Positions 1 to 8,065 of a DNA stretch of 64,000 bases are shown here, one piece after another. How positions within the stretch are numbered: the first letter of the stretch is position 1; the number at the start of each line of letters is the position of its first letter. The notes beneath the pieces are model-generated. The model had not been told where the DNA came from and did not search any database. It was given only the letters and a program-made list of their open reading frames with translations. A program made the translations under genes and the position numbers. Source of the DNA: Antrihabitans stalactiti (lineage in GTDB: Bacteria; Actinomycetota; Actinomycetes; Mycobacteriales; Mycobacteriaceae); the NCBI RefSeq assembly GCF_012932915.1, contig NZ_VCQU01000003.1:372001-436000 (forward strand), read 5' to 3'.

Positions 1-300
1 GTGGTCGAGGTTCGCCCAGAAGCCCAAGAACGCTTCCACCAGGAAATGATCCGTAGCGGCCGAAACCTCTCCTACTACCTAGAGACTCGCTGCGAAGGAT
101 CCAACACCTACTTCGTGAATTCTCAGGGCAAGTCCCCGTACATCCGCCCCTGGTCGTTGTTGAAGACCTACCGGCGGGCAACACGATTCGACCGCGACGA
201 CTACGAGTACCGCGTCCCCGCCGGCGCTGTGCGCACCGTCTCCGGTGCCGATGAGCTGGACCTGGTTGGAACCGTGAACGTCACATCGGTGCTCGAATAG
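1..300 (+). CDS. C-terminal end of a flavin-containing monooxygenase (cut by the window edge)
   Basis: The frame is open from the first base to a TAG at 298-300, so this is the tail of a longer gene and the GTG at base 1 is probably not its start. The residues match the C-terminal ends of the three monooxygenases at 13.8-20.0 kb: an RSGRNLSYYLE stretch, then NSQGKSPYIRPWSLL, then a DRDDYEYR end. In that family this tail follows the FAD and NADPH domains and carries no cofactor motif. It is therefore probably a fourth FMO/Baeyer-Villiger-type paralogue of the island. It is convergent with the methyltransferase gene. The substrate is unknown. Confidence 0.75.
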   Translation: MVEVRPEAQERFHQEMIRSGRNLSYYLETRCEGSNTYFVNSQGKSPYIRPWSLLKTYRRATRFDRDDYEYRVPAGAVRTVSGADELDLVGTVNVTSVLE

Positions 301-305
301 AGTCA

Positions 306-348
306 GGACATCCTGACGTTCCCGATTACCGGTCGCGTCAGGATGTCC
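306..348. terminator. Inverted repeat between convergent genes
   Basis: A 13-bp perfect inverted repeat (306-318 GGACATCCTGACG, with its complement at 336-348) encloses a 17-nt loop. It lies in the short gap between the monooxygenase stop at 300 and the methyltransferase stop at 373. There is no T-tract, so it may act as a factor-independent hairpin terminator for both strands only weakly. The left arm also overlaps a smaller imperfect palindrome at 302-317. Confidence 0.5.
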
Positions 349-372
349 CGATGGACCGGAAGTGACTAAGTT

Positions 373-990
373 TCACGGTGCGATCGCGACACCGAGGGAC
401 ATCGCACCCCAGGTCTTCGGTACAGACTTCTCGTAGAAGCAATCGATATCGCGAATTTCGAATCCGGCCGTCTCGATCAACCCGCGAATGTCGCGATTGA
501 GGTGGCAACCGCCCGCAACCGTGCGTTGGACTGGATTGAACCGGTGCTGCCACTTTTGCACTGCGGCGTCCGGTGCGAGACCGTGTTCGACGAAATGGAA
601 TGCGCCGCCCGGCACCAAGACGCGGCGCACCTCCGAGAGGGCCGCCTTCACATCGGGAATGGTGCATAGCGTCCACGTCGACAGCGCCGAATCAAAACTG
701 TTGTCTTCGAAGGGCAATGACTGTCCGTCGAGTCCCGCGCGCTCGATGGGAACGGCCGAGGCGGCCACCCGCGAGGCTGCCATGTCCCAACCGCGGTCCG
801 CGGGTTCGACGGCGCTGACGTCTGTCACCGACGCCGGATAGAACGGCGCGTTGCGCCCTGATCCGAAGCCGATCTCGACCACGCGACCGGACAATCCCGT
901 GCAAGTCCGCTCACGCACGGAATCCAGCATCGACGAACCGCAGGTCAGATCGACGATTCGGGGGAGTATCCGATCTTCGTAGAAACCCAT
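373..990 (-). CDS. Class I SAM-dependent methyltransferase
   Basis: A 205-residue protein with a Methyltransf_11-type fold. The SAM-binding motif I reads VVEIGFGSGRN (about residues 37-47). An acidic motif and DNSFDSALSTWTLCTIPD (motif II/III region) follow, and the post-motif reads LVPGGAFHFVEHG. It resembles small ubiE/phospholipid-methyltransferase-like proteins of actinobacteria; the acceptor is unknown. I chose the ATG at 988-990 because AGAGGTG lies 5 nt upstream; the frame extends further up to 1122 but without family-like sequence. The DoxX-like gene lies 77 bp upstream on the same strand, so the two may be co-transcribed. Confidence 0.8.
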   Translation of the reverse strand: MGFYEDRILPRIVDLTCGSSMLDSVRERTCTGLSGRVVEIGFGSGRNAPFYPASVTDVSAVEPADRGWDMAASRVAASAVPIERAGLDGQSLPFEDNSFDSALSTWTLCTIPDVKAALSEVRRVLVPGGAFHFVEHGLAPDAAVQKWQHRFNPVQRTVAGGCHLNRDIRGLIETAGFEIRDIDCFYEKSVPKTWGAMSLGVAIAP

Positions 991-1067
991 TACGACACCT
1001 CTCGGTCCACAACGATCGTAGACGGGCGCGAGTTTTAGATACGCGACGCTGACGGAAAGCCTGCGAC

Positions 1068-1484
1068 CTAGCGGCCGACGAGTGCGGGGACTCGTTCGTC
1101 GCGCAGGTAGAGCGCGGTCCACAGCAGGATGCCGAGGTAGACGGGGAACAGCACGTGGCTGAAGATCGGGTTCTCGTTGATCAGGTGAACGGACACGACG
1201 CTGCTGAGGTAGCCGGTCACGAAGATCGCGCCGATCACCGCTGTCGGCCGGAAGAGCAGTAGGGCAAGGAAGATCAGCATCGCGATGCCGGAGATCGGTC
1301 CCAAGTGCGCCGGAACGCCGAGTTCCAGGAATCCTTTACGCGAGGTCTCGCCGTTGAGTAGGTGTGCGATCGCGTCAACGGTCAGGAAGGCGACTACGAG
1401 GCCGCCCATGATCGTGCCCACGCGGCGGGCCTTGCGAGAGATGCCGTTGGTGGCGGGAGCGGCTGCAATCTGGGTGAGTGTCAT
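1068..1484 (-). CDS. DoxX-like integral membrane protein
   Basis: 138 residues with about four hydrophobic segments: near 25-45 (GTIMGGLVVAFLTVDAIAHL), 60-80 (ISGIAMLIFLALLLF), 82-100 (AVIGAIFVTGYLSSVVSVHL) and 110-127 (VLFPVYLGILLWTALYL). The layout and the motif LLNGETSRKGFLELGVPAHLG are typical of the DoxX_2 family, whose role is mostly unknown; some members take part in thiol/redox stress systems. An AAAGGA Shine-Dalgarno sits 7 nt before the ATG. A palindrome in the upstream region suggests TetR-type control. Confidence 0.75.
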   Translation of the reverse strand: MTLTQIAAAPATNGISRKARRVGTIMGGLVVAFLTVDAIAHLLNGETSRKGFLELGVPAHLGPISGIAMLIFLALLLFRPTAVIGAIFVTGYLSSVVSVHLINENPIFSHVLFPVYLGILLWTALYLRDERVPALVGR

Positions 1485-1545
1485 GTCATGTCCTTTGTTG
1501 GTTCGGCTTGTTGGAAATGACTCTGCGGTACGCGGTTTACGGTTT

Positions 1546-1558
1546 GTTGACGGTCAAC
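1546..1558. promoter_or_regulatory. Operator-like palindrome upstream of the DoxX-like gene
   Basis: GTTGAC-G-GTCAAC is a perfect 13-nt palindrome located 62-74 bp before the DoxX-like start, in the 139-bp gap 1485-1623. TTGACnGTCAA-type sites are common TetR-family operators. No adjacent TetR gene encodes an obvious partner, so the regulator would act in trans. The rest of the gap shows nothing else that I can support. Confidence 0.35.
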
Positions 1559-1623
1559 TATCGGATCCAAGCCGGAATCCCATGCCGCGCATGACGGTGG
1601 TGACGTGGCTGGTGGGACGGTGC

Positions 1624-3216
1624 CTACCGCCGAAGGCGGGGTTGCCAGAGCTTTCGGCGACGAGGACTGACTGCGTGTGTGTCACGCGAGATGCGAGGTG
1701 TGTACAGGGCTACCGGCACGGCACGCCATTTGAGTGTTACGGCCGGTCGGGCGATCAGGGTCGAGGCTTCGGCGGCGGAGAGCAACGTGCGCGTGTGTTC
1801 GCTGACGAGAATGGTGTCGCCGGTTCGGCGGGTGGCGGATTCGACACGGGCCGCGACGTTGACGACGTCTCCGATCACGCTGAAATCGTAACGGCCGGCA
1901 CCGCCCAACGTGCCGGCGACGACCGTTCCCGAGTTGAGGCCGATGCCGATGCGGGGTTCACGATCGCCTACGACGACGGCGATTTCGCACGCCGCAGCCA
2001 GCGCTCTGCTGGCGTGATCGGTCAGCGGCTGGGGAGTGCCGAACACGGCGAGCAGTCCGTCGCCGATGAATTTGTCGACGTGACCGCCGTGGCGGGCTAT
2101 CACGGGCACCACGAGCTCGAAGAGTTGGTTCAGCATCGTCACCACCTCGCGGGCAGTGTGGGTTTCGCTGTAACTCGTGAACCCGCGGACGTCGAGGAAG
2201 AGTGCGGTGATTTCGACGTCCTCGCCATCCGTGATCGACTCACCGCGGGCGAGGATGTGTTCGGCGACTGCCGGATCGACGTACGCGCCGAAGGTGTCTC
2301 GAATATGGTCTCGCTCGCGCAATCCGGCAACCATGGCATTGAAAGACAATGCGAGTGAACCTATTTCGTCTGCCGAAACAAGCGGGACGTTGGCGGTGAG
2401 ATCGCCGTGTCCGACTTTGGTCGCAGCAGCGCGTAGCTGGTCGAGTGGCCGGGTGATCGAACGAGCGAGCGGGATCACAAGCCAGCTTGTGACCGCAATG
2501 GTCACAGCGATGGACGCGGCGATGCCGAATAGCAGCGATTGTGGCGTGCGGTCGCCGACGTATCCGGTCACGACCGTTCCCGCGACCACCGTGATCCCCG
2601 TGACGGTGATCAGGAGACGGCGGATCAGGCTGACGTGCACGGTGCTCGACGCGGCCGCGTCGTGCTCGAACATCACAGAGCCGATCTGAGCGAGCGCGGG
2701 TTGCAACAATCGTTCTTCGGCGAAGAGGCGCACCGCGATCCAGAAGAACCAGACGAGTCCCGAGCCGATGAACAGTGCCGCGACAGACACCCGGTCCAGA
2801 TCCATCTTCCAACGCGCTGCCAGAGTCCATGCAAATACCAACGCGGTGACCAGGACGTAGGTCGCCACCGACCGCACAGGCAGCAGCGGCGCGCGAGCAA
2901 TGGCGTCCCAGGTCGCGCGAGCGGTGGATGGATCTCGGGTTCTGTTCCAAGCCTCGAGTTGGCTCAGTGCTGGCCGCATCAACCAGATCGCCAGCGCTCC
3001 TTCACAGGCACCACATCCGAATGCGCCGACAGCGAGAAACATTCGCTCGCCGAGCGAGGCCGGCACGTACATCGGCAGTACAAGAAAGCTGGTGAAAAGG
3101 GTTACTACGAAGCCGAATCCCTGGATACCGAGCAGTGCACGCCGCACCGATCGGACGCCGCCGTGCTCGTACTTGTCCGCCAGTCGCGACACCGTCCGGT
3201 CCTGGCGTTGGCTCAC
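1624..3216 (-). CDS. Membrane class III adenylate/guanylate cyclase with HAMP domain
   Basis: 530 residues. An N-terminal membrane region with about six hydrophobic segments (residues 25-250) is followed by a HAMP domain (about 250-305, PLARSITRPLDQLR to SFNAMVAGL) and a C-terminal catalytic domain (about 330-500). The metal-binding aspartates are visible in LFLDVRGFTSYSE and FIGDGLLAVFG, and the transition-state residues in VVNVAARVESATRR. The order matches the mycobacterial Rv1318c-Rv1320c/Rv3645 family, which makes cAMP. The start is GTG, with GGAG 5-6 nt upstream. It lies 16 bp behind two SDR genes and is probably the last gene of that operon. Confidence 0.88.
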   Translation of the reverse strand: MSQRQDRTVSRLADKYEHGGVRSVRRALLGIQGFGFVVTLFTSFLVLPMYVPASLGERMFLAVGAFGCGACEGALAIWLMRPALSQLEAWNRTRDPSTARATWDAIARAPLLPVRSVATYVLVTALVFAWTLAARWKMDLDRVSVAALFIGSGLVWFFWIAVRLFAEERLLQPALAQIGSVMFEHDAAASSTVHVSLIRRLLITVTGITVVAGTVVTGYVGDRTPQSLLFGIAASIAVTIAVTSWLVIPLARSITRPLDQLRAAATKVGHGDLTANVPLVSADEIGSLALSFNAMVAGLRERDHIRDTFGAYVDPAVAEHILARGESITDGEDVEITALFLDVRGFTSYSETHTAREVVTMLNQLFELVVPVIARHGGHVDKFIGDGLLAVFGTPQPLTDHASRALAAACEIAVVVGDREPRIGIGLNSGTVVAGTLGGAGRYDFSVIGDVVNVAARVESATRRTGDTILVSEHTRTLLSAAEASTLIARPAVTLKWRAVPVALYTPRISRDTHAVSPRRRKLWQPRLRR

Positions 3217-3232
3217 TGCACTCCGGTGCCGT

Positions 3233-4096
3233 TCATCCGGTCAATCGATTCAGCAGCGGTCGGGCCGCGCTGAGGATTTGGTCGATTCGGCCGTACGACG
3301 CCACCGACGCCACTGTGCGCAGCAGGGTCGGCGAGAGGCGGAACAGTCCGTAGCCGAGCCATGCTTCCGGGTTGACCGGGACGATCGCCCAGTTGTTTCG
3401 CACGGACCGTTCGATGACTCGCGCCACCTTGTCGGGTCCGCCGAATCCCAATGACGTTTGGACCGAACCCATCTGAGCTTTCCATTCGGCCTGTTGTTCC
3501 GGCGTCAGACCGTTGCGCTCGCCGTTTGCGAGCAGGTTCGTCCGAATCACGCCGGGGCAGATCGCCGTGACTCCGATGTTGTGTTTACGTAGTTCGACCC
3601 GCAGCGACTGCGTGGCCATCAACACGCCGATCTTCGCCACGCCGTATGCAGGTTCGAGCTGCGACGGGAGGAATGCCGCGCCGGAGGAAATGTTGACGAT
3701 GTGGCCGTGCACTCCGTTGTCGATCATCTGTTGGGCGAACACCTTCGAGCCGTACACCACGCTCATCAGGTTGATGTCAATCATCCGTTGCCATTGAGGG
3801 ATGGTCGTTTCGACGAACCCGCCGAGATCCATCACGCCGGCGTTGTTGATCAGCACGTCTGCGCCGCCGTACATGGTGCGTACCCAGCGGGCGAAGTCTT
3901 CCCATTGGTCCTCGCTTCGCACATCGAGTCGGTAGGGCACGGCTTCGCCGTCCGCGTCTTTGATCGCTGCGACGGTTTCCTCGGCGCCTGCCTCATCGAT
4001 GTCGGCGACGATCACCCGATTGCCCTTGCGTGCGAACAGCTTTGCCGTCTCGCGGCCGATCCCGGCGCCTGCACCGGTAACAATGACGTTCTTCAT
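3233..4096 (-). CDS. Short-chain dehydrogenase/reductase (SDR)
   Basis: 287 residues of classical SDR type. The cofactor motif TGAGAGIG is near residues 7-14, an acidic residue follows beta-2 (VIVADID; NAD preference is an inference), NNAG is present in INNAGVMDLGG, the catalytic Ser in NISSGAAFLPS and the YxxxK in AYGVAKIG. A long C-terminal extension follows. Its ATG overlaps the stop of the upstream SDR by 4 nt (ATGA), so translation is probably coupled. The cyclase gene follows after 16 bp. The substrate is not evident, but its position beside the Mce operon suggests a lipid or steroid alcohol. Confidence 0.85.
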   Translation of the reverse strand: MKNVIVTGAGAGIGRETAKLFARKGNRVIVADIDEAGAEETVAAIKDADGEAVPYRLDVRSEDQWEDFARWVRTMYGGADVLINNAGVMDLGGFVETTIPQWQRMIDINLMSVVYGSKVFAQQMIDNGVHGHIVNISSGAAFLPSQLEPAYGVAKIGVLMATQSLRVELRKHNIGVTAICPGVIRTNLLANGERNGLTPEQQAEWKAQMGSVQTSLGFGGPDKVARVIERSVRNNWAIVPVNPEAWLGYGLFRLSPTLLRTVASVASYGRIDQILSAARPLLNRLTG

Positions 4097-4950
4097 CGCG
4101 AACCTCCGAAGATCTTGCCGGACAACGAGACTCCCCAGTCGGCGACGTCCATCGACGCCAGTCCGCTGAGACCGCGCATCGCCGACGGCGAGATCCGGGA
4201 GAGGTAATAGCCGGCCCACGCTTCGGTGCCGACGGGAACGGTCGAGAGGTTCCACCGGATCGCCCGTTCGATCGCGATTGCGACACGGTCGGGGGAGCGA
4301 CCGATGTAGCGGTGTCCGGCGGCGAGTTTCGCCGACCATGCGGAACTCTCGGTGTCGTCTACACCCGCACGAGTTCCGTTGGCCGCCAAGCTGGTCCGTA
4401 TCAGGCCGGGGCAGATCGCGCTGACACCGATGCCCTTGCCGCCGAATTCCTGCCGCAACGCCTGGGTGCCGAGCCATACGCCGGCCTTAGCTGTGACGTA
4501 TGACGGCGCAATGGCAGTGGGTAGAAACGCGCCGACCGACGCGACGTTGACAATGTGTCCGCGCCGTCCCGCGTCGACCATTCGCTCGACGAACAGTCGT
4601 GAACCGATGAGTGGGCTCATCATGTTGATCTGAATCATGCGACGCCAGTCGGCACCGGACTGCTCGAGGAATCCGCCGCCGATGAGAATGCCCGCGTTGT
4701 TGATCACCACATCAGGCACGCCGAATTCGCTGCACGTCCAATCGGTGAAGCTTTCCCAGTCCTCGACGTCTGCGACGTCCAGGCGCCGAAACACTGCGTT
4801 GCCGCCCTTGTTTCGGATGAGGTCCACGGTCTCGGTGCCGGTCGCTTCGTTGATATCGGCCACGATCACCGCCGAACCTTTGCGCGCGAGACGGCTTGCC
4901 GTCGCTCGGCCGATGCCGCTACCGGCACCTGTCACCACTGTCACGGTCAT
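4093..4950 (-). CDS. Short-chain dehydrogenase/reductase (SDR), paralogue of the next gene
   Basis: 285 residues. TGAGSGIG forms the dinucleotide-binding loop, VIVADIN the acidic post-beta-2 residue, INNAG the NNAG motif, NVASVGAFLPT the catalytic Ser and SYVTAKAG the YxxxK. It resembles the downstream SDR along its whole length, including the C-terminal part with WAGYYLSRISPSAMRG, so the pair looks like a tandem duplication. I set the start at 4950, where AAGGGAG lies 7-8 nt upstream; the frame reaches back to 4974. It is the promoter-proximal gene of an SDR-SDR-cyclase operon. Confidence 0.85.
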   Translation of the reverse strand: MTVTVVTGAGSGIGRATASRLARKGSAVIVADINEATGTETVDLIRNKGGNAVFRRLDVADVEDWESFTDWTCSEFGVPDVVINNAGILIGGGFLEQSGADWRRMIQINMMSPLIGSRLFVERMVDAGRRGHIVNVASVGAFLPTAIAPSYVTAKAGVWLGTQALRQEFGGKGIGVSAICPGLIRTSLAANGTRAGVDDTESSAWSAKLAAGHRYIGRSPDRVAIAIERAIRWNLSTVPVGTEAWAGYYLSRISPSAMRGLSGLASMDVADWGVSLSGKIFGGSR

Positions 4951-5042
4951 CAATCGACTCCCTTGTCGTGTCACGAACTTCTACTTCAAAGAATAGCGTT
5001 ATCTGGAAATCAATACAATCCCAAAGGCAACCAACTTTCACC

Positions 5043-5087
5043 CCCGTGCGCGCGTCTCACCCTCAGAGGGGTGAAAATCACGCACGG
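5043..5087. repeat. 45-nt hairpin-forming repeat, copy 1
   Basis: This stretch is the reverse complement of 6000-6044 at 40 of 45 positions. Each copy can also fold on itself: outer arms CCGTGCG/CGCACGG and inner arms TCACCC/GGGTGA, separated by an internal loop. The stop codon of the alpha/beta hydrolase (5078-5080) lies inside this copy. A role as transcription terminator or mRNA-stabilising hairpin is an inference. Confidence 0.6.
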
Positions 5088-5962
5088 ACTAGTTGGTCGT
5101 GATGGATGCGCCGGTTGGGTGGATTGCCGATGAACTCGTCGATGATTGCCGTCACGGCCTCGGGGTTCTCCATCATGGGGAGGTGCCCACACCGGGGCAG
5201 GAATTCTTCCCGGTCTGGGTTGAGTGTGCGATTGAGGTCGCGCCCCGCGCGCGGCGACAGACCTAGGTTCGCGGCACCCCACACCACCGCGAGCGCGGGA
5301 AAGTCGGCACCCGGACGCAGTTCGTCGACCGCGCGCAGCAGGGTGAGATCGGAGAACAATTCCGCCATCGACGTCAGCCTGCCTCGGCGGCTCCAGCCCG
5401 CCCCGGCGGCGACCGCGCCGGGCAGTGGCGACCGTAAACCGCGGCGCCAACCACGAGGTCCGTACTGAGCTGCGATGACGTACTTCGTAACCGGTGCAGG
5501 CACTCGAATCCGGCGAGCGACGGCATTGGATAGTCGGGGAAACTTCGCCGCGGCCGGCATCACCCAGCCGATGACGCCCTCGCGAGCGGTGTGCTCGGAC
5601 AGGGGGTTCAGCAAAACCAACGCATCGAAGATGTCGGGACGACGGTCGGCGAGGAGCAATGACATCGCACTGCCCATGCAGTTGGCGACCACGGATACCC
5701 GCTCGGTCCCGAGATGATCGATAAAGGCGGACAACAGGTCAACGTACTTATCGAGCGTGTAGCCGGTTTCCGGCATGTCCGATTCGCCGAAACCGAGGTG
5801 GTCGAGGCAGATCACTTCGTGCTTGTCCCGCAGCACGCGGACCTGCTCAGTCCAGATTTCCTTGGCGGCACCACCGTTGTGCAAGAAGAGGATCGCCCTA
5901 CCGACACCCTCGCGCGTATACGCGACCTGGTTGCCGTTGTGGCTGAAGAACTGCGTAGTCAT
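5078..5962 (-). CDS. Alpha/beta hydrolase with a Cys at the nucleophile position
   Basis: 294 residues with an alpha/beta-hydrolase fold. The oxyanion-hole region reads LFLHNGG (about 26-32). The nucleophile elbow reads VVANCMGSAM, placing Cys95 where most members carry Ser. The late His lies in LPRCGHLPMM. AAGGAG 6 nt upstream fixes the ATG at 5960-5962; the frame extends to 6055 only across the 6000-6044 repeat. The gene follows mceF on the same strand and may be the last gene of the Mce transcript. Cys nucleophiles occur in dienelactone hydrolases and PHA synthases, so activity cannot be ruled out. Its substrate is unknown. Confidence 0.8.
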   Translation of the reverse strand: MTTQFFSHNGNQVAYTREGVGRAILFLHNGGAAKEIWTEQVRVLRDKHEVICLDHLGFGESDMPETGYTLDKYVDLLSAFIDHLGTERVSVVANCMGSAMSLLLADRRPDIFDALVLLNPLSEHTAREGVIGWVMPAAAKFPRLSNAVARRIRVPAPVTKYVIAAQYGPRGWRRGLRSPLPGAVAAGAGWSRRGRLTSMAELFSDLTLLRAVDELRPGADFPALAVVWGAANLGLSPRAGRDLNRTLNPDREEFLPRCGHLPMMENPEAVTAIIDEFIGNPPNRRIHHDQLVRA

Positions 5963-5999
5963 CGTTCGCTCCTTGATCCTGGGCATACTCGAGCACGGA

Positions 6000-6044
6000 C
6001 CGTGCGTGAAATTCACCCCTGGGCGGGTGAGACGCGCGCACGGG
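6000..6044. repeat. 45-nt hairpin-forming repeat, copy 2
   Basis: It begins directly after the mceF stop codon (6045-6047, minus strand) and is an inverted copy of 5043-5087 with five differences. It folds into the same two-part hairpin. Its place at the 3' end of the mce operon fits attenuation or termination between mceF and the hydrolase gene. No T-tract is present. Confidence 0.6.
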
Positions 6045-7013
6045 TTACTTGACATTTATCTCCAACTGCATTGCGCCGGTTGGGCTTACCGACGCGAGGG
6101 CTTGGGAGATGAGGGCGGAGAGGTCGATCCCCTGTGTGACGTTGCCGGCTTTGGTGAGCAGCGGACCGATGATCGGATAGAGGGCGACCAGATCCGGACC
6201 CACTCGCTCCAGATAGGCGTCGACGTCGTGGAGGAACGGGATCAGGCCGGTGCCGGTCGTGTATGCCTCGGGTACGGGTCGCGCGTCGAGAAGAACTTGG
6301 ATGGAGTCGACGACCTCTTTGACCTTGTCGCCGAACTCCGCGAACACCGGACCGGATTCGGCCATATCCGCGCCGGCGATCGCGACGTCCGGACCCGGGA
6401 CCTGCGCGTTGTCGAGCAGAGCGCGGATCTGTGGCGCGCGCGAGAGCAATGTCGCCGCAAGGAGGTCGGAGGCGTGGGTGAGTTGGGGTAGCACGGCATC
6501 GGTGCCCTCTAGTGCGGTTCCGAAGGTATCGATGATCGACGCGATGGCCGTGGGGTCGAGTTGCTGCAGCAGCGTCGTCACGGTGCGAGCGACCTCGGGC
6601 ATGGACCTCGGTGTTGCGACGGAGTGGCTGTTCACCAGTTGCCCGTCGCCGATGTACGGACCGTCCCCGGTGTTGGGGCGAAACTCGACGTAGGGCTCAC
6701 TGAGTGCAGACAGTGCCTCGATGACCACCGTGCTGTCGACAGGAATCCGTCGTCCTTCGTCGATGTCGAATCGCACCTCGACTCCGTCGACGGTGTTGGT
6801 CACCTTGGTGACTTGGCCAACCCGTATGCCGGACAACAGAATCGGGGAGCGTGGTACGAGGTTCGCCGAATCCGGTATCAGCATGATCGCGGAGGTCGGG
6901 CGTTCGGACCAGTCGACTCGGGCGACACCGAACAGCAGGTAGGCGACTGCCACGACCGCGACGGCCAGGATCGAACCCAACGACAAGATTGAGCTGAGCT
7001 TGGGCGCTCTCAT
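6045..7013 (-). CDS. mceF: Mce family protein MceF
   Basis: 322 residues. A single N-terminal membrane anchor (ILSLGSILAVAVVAVAYLLF, about 10-29) is followed by the MCE domain (about 38-115; LLSGIRVGQVTKV) and a long, mostly helical C-terminal region. It is the sixth and last Mce subunit of the operon; in this family six Mce proteins form the periplasm-spanning tunnel of a lipid ABC-type importer. Its ATG overlaps the stop of mceE by 4 nt. It lacks the RGD-type or extended Pro-rich tails of some paralogues. Confidence 0.92.
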   Translation of the reverse strand: MRAPKLSSILSLGSILAVAVVAVAYLLFGVARVDWSERPTSAIMLIPDSANLVPRSPILLSGIRVGQVTKVTNTVDGVEVRFDIDEGRRIPVDSTVVIEALSALSEPYVEFRPNTGDGPYIGDGQLVNSHSVATPRSMPEVARTVTTLLQQLDPTAIASIIDTFGTALEGTDAVLPQLTHASDLLAATLLSRAPQIRALLDNAQVPGPDVAIAGADMAESGPVFAEFGDKVKEVVDSIQVLLDARPVPEAYTTGTGLIPFLHDVDAYLERVGPDLVALYPIIGPLLTKAGNVTQGIDLSALISQALASVSPTGAMQLEINVK

Positions 7014-8065
7014 CGGACCATCCCGATCATGCGCAGGGTGTTCAGCACTTGGTCGATCTGATCGTCCGACGAGACGGGTTGAGCGGAAACGGTTGTGTCG
7101 GTGCGGATTCCGTGGATGTTCACCGTCGGTCGTTCGGCCCACGGTATGAGCTTGTCTCGAAGGAACGCGATGATCCGGTTCAAATTCGACGGTGCGGACA
7201 GATTCAGCGGACGGCCTGTGTTGAGCAGCATCGGGAGGAATGCTCGGGCGGCTGCGTCGCCGCTGTCTGCAAGTGGCGCAATCCATTCCAAGGCATGCAC
7301 GATTCCGCCCAAGGCGCCGATAACGCCGATGACGCCGATCAACGACTGGGCGATTTCAGTGATGTCAACAACGCCGGTGGGAGTGAGGATCTGGCCGAGC
7401 TGGTCCTGATTGTCGAGAATGAGCCGGGCATTGGTGTCGATCGAAGCGATGAACGCGTCGAGGTCGCCCTGGTTGTTCGCGACGTCGACGATGTCGCGTT
7501 TCAGGATGTCGGCGATGCGAGCGGTCTCGGCGGGGTCGGCAGGCAGGGCAGCGTTGACGCGGGTGATCGCGTCCTGTGCAGAACGGAGAGCGCCGCCGGA
7601 AACGAAGGTCGCGAGCCCGGCGAGAACGTCCTCGACTTGGAGGGCGGGTTCTGTTCTCTCCAACGGAATGGTGCCGCCTGCGTCGATCTTGTCGGATGTC
7701 GGTGCGCCGATCGGAATGTCGAGACTGATGTAGATGTCGCCGAGGATGGTGTCTTGACGCAACTGAGCGGTGGTCGAGCTCGGCAGCGTGACCGACTGCT
7801 GAATGTCGACATCCGCTATGACCGATCCGGGCCGACTCGATGTCGGGTCTGCGACGGTCAGCTTGTCGAGATCGCCGATGTGGTCGCCGTTGGCGATCAC
7901 GCGCGCGTGTGACGGCAGGTTGAGGGCGTTCGCGAACTCGATGTGGATGGTGTAGGTCGGGCCGCCTGCACTGCTACCCGGGAGGCTCAGCGCGGCAGGA
8001 TCGACCCCGCAGCCGGCGAGGGCGACTGTGCTCAGTAGGGCGACGACTCCTGCGCGGGTTTTCAT
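7010..8065 (-). CDS. mceE: Mce family lipoprotein MceE (LprK-like)
   Basis: 351 residues. The signal peptide ends in a lipobox LAGC with Cys19, so the protein should be lipid-anchored on the outer face of the plasma membrane. The MCE domain follows (about 35-115; IHIEFANALNLPSHARV). The remainder is helical and rich in Asp and Ile. In mce operons the fifth position is always the lipoprotein, as here. The gene overlaps mceD and mceF by 4 nt (ATGA) on either side, which implies one translationally coupled unit. Confidence 0.93.
   Translation of the reverse strand: MKTRAGVVALLSTVALAGCGVDPAALSLPGSSAGGPTYTIHIEFANALNLPSHARVIANGDHIGDLDKLTVADPTSSRPGSVIADVDIQQSVTLPSSTTAQLRQDTILGDIYISLDIPIGAPTSDKIDAGGTIPLERTEPALQVEDVLAGLATFVSGGALRSAQDAITRVNAALPADPAETARIADILKRDIVDVANNQGDLDAFIASIDTNARLILDNQDQLGQILTPTGVVDITEIAQSLIGVIGVIGALGGIVHALEWIAPLADSGDAAARAFLPMLLNTGRPLNLSAPSNLNRIIAFLRDKLIPWAERPTVNIHGIRTDTTVSAQPVSSDDQIDQVLNTLRMIGMVR

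Noticed and set aside
5043-6044. Insertion sequence bounded by inverted repeats
   Set aside because: No transposase is encoded and I see no target-site duplication. The repeats fold on themselves and sit at gene ends, so hairpin terminators are the simpler reading.
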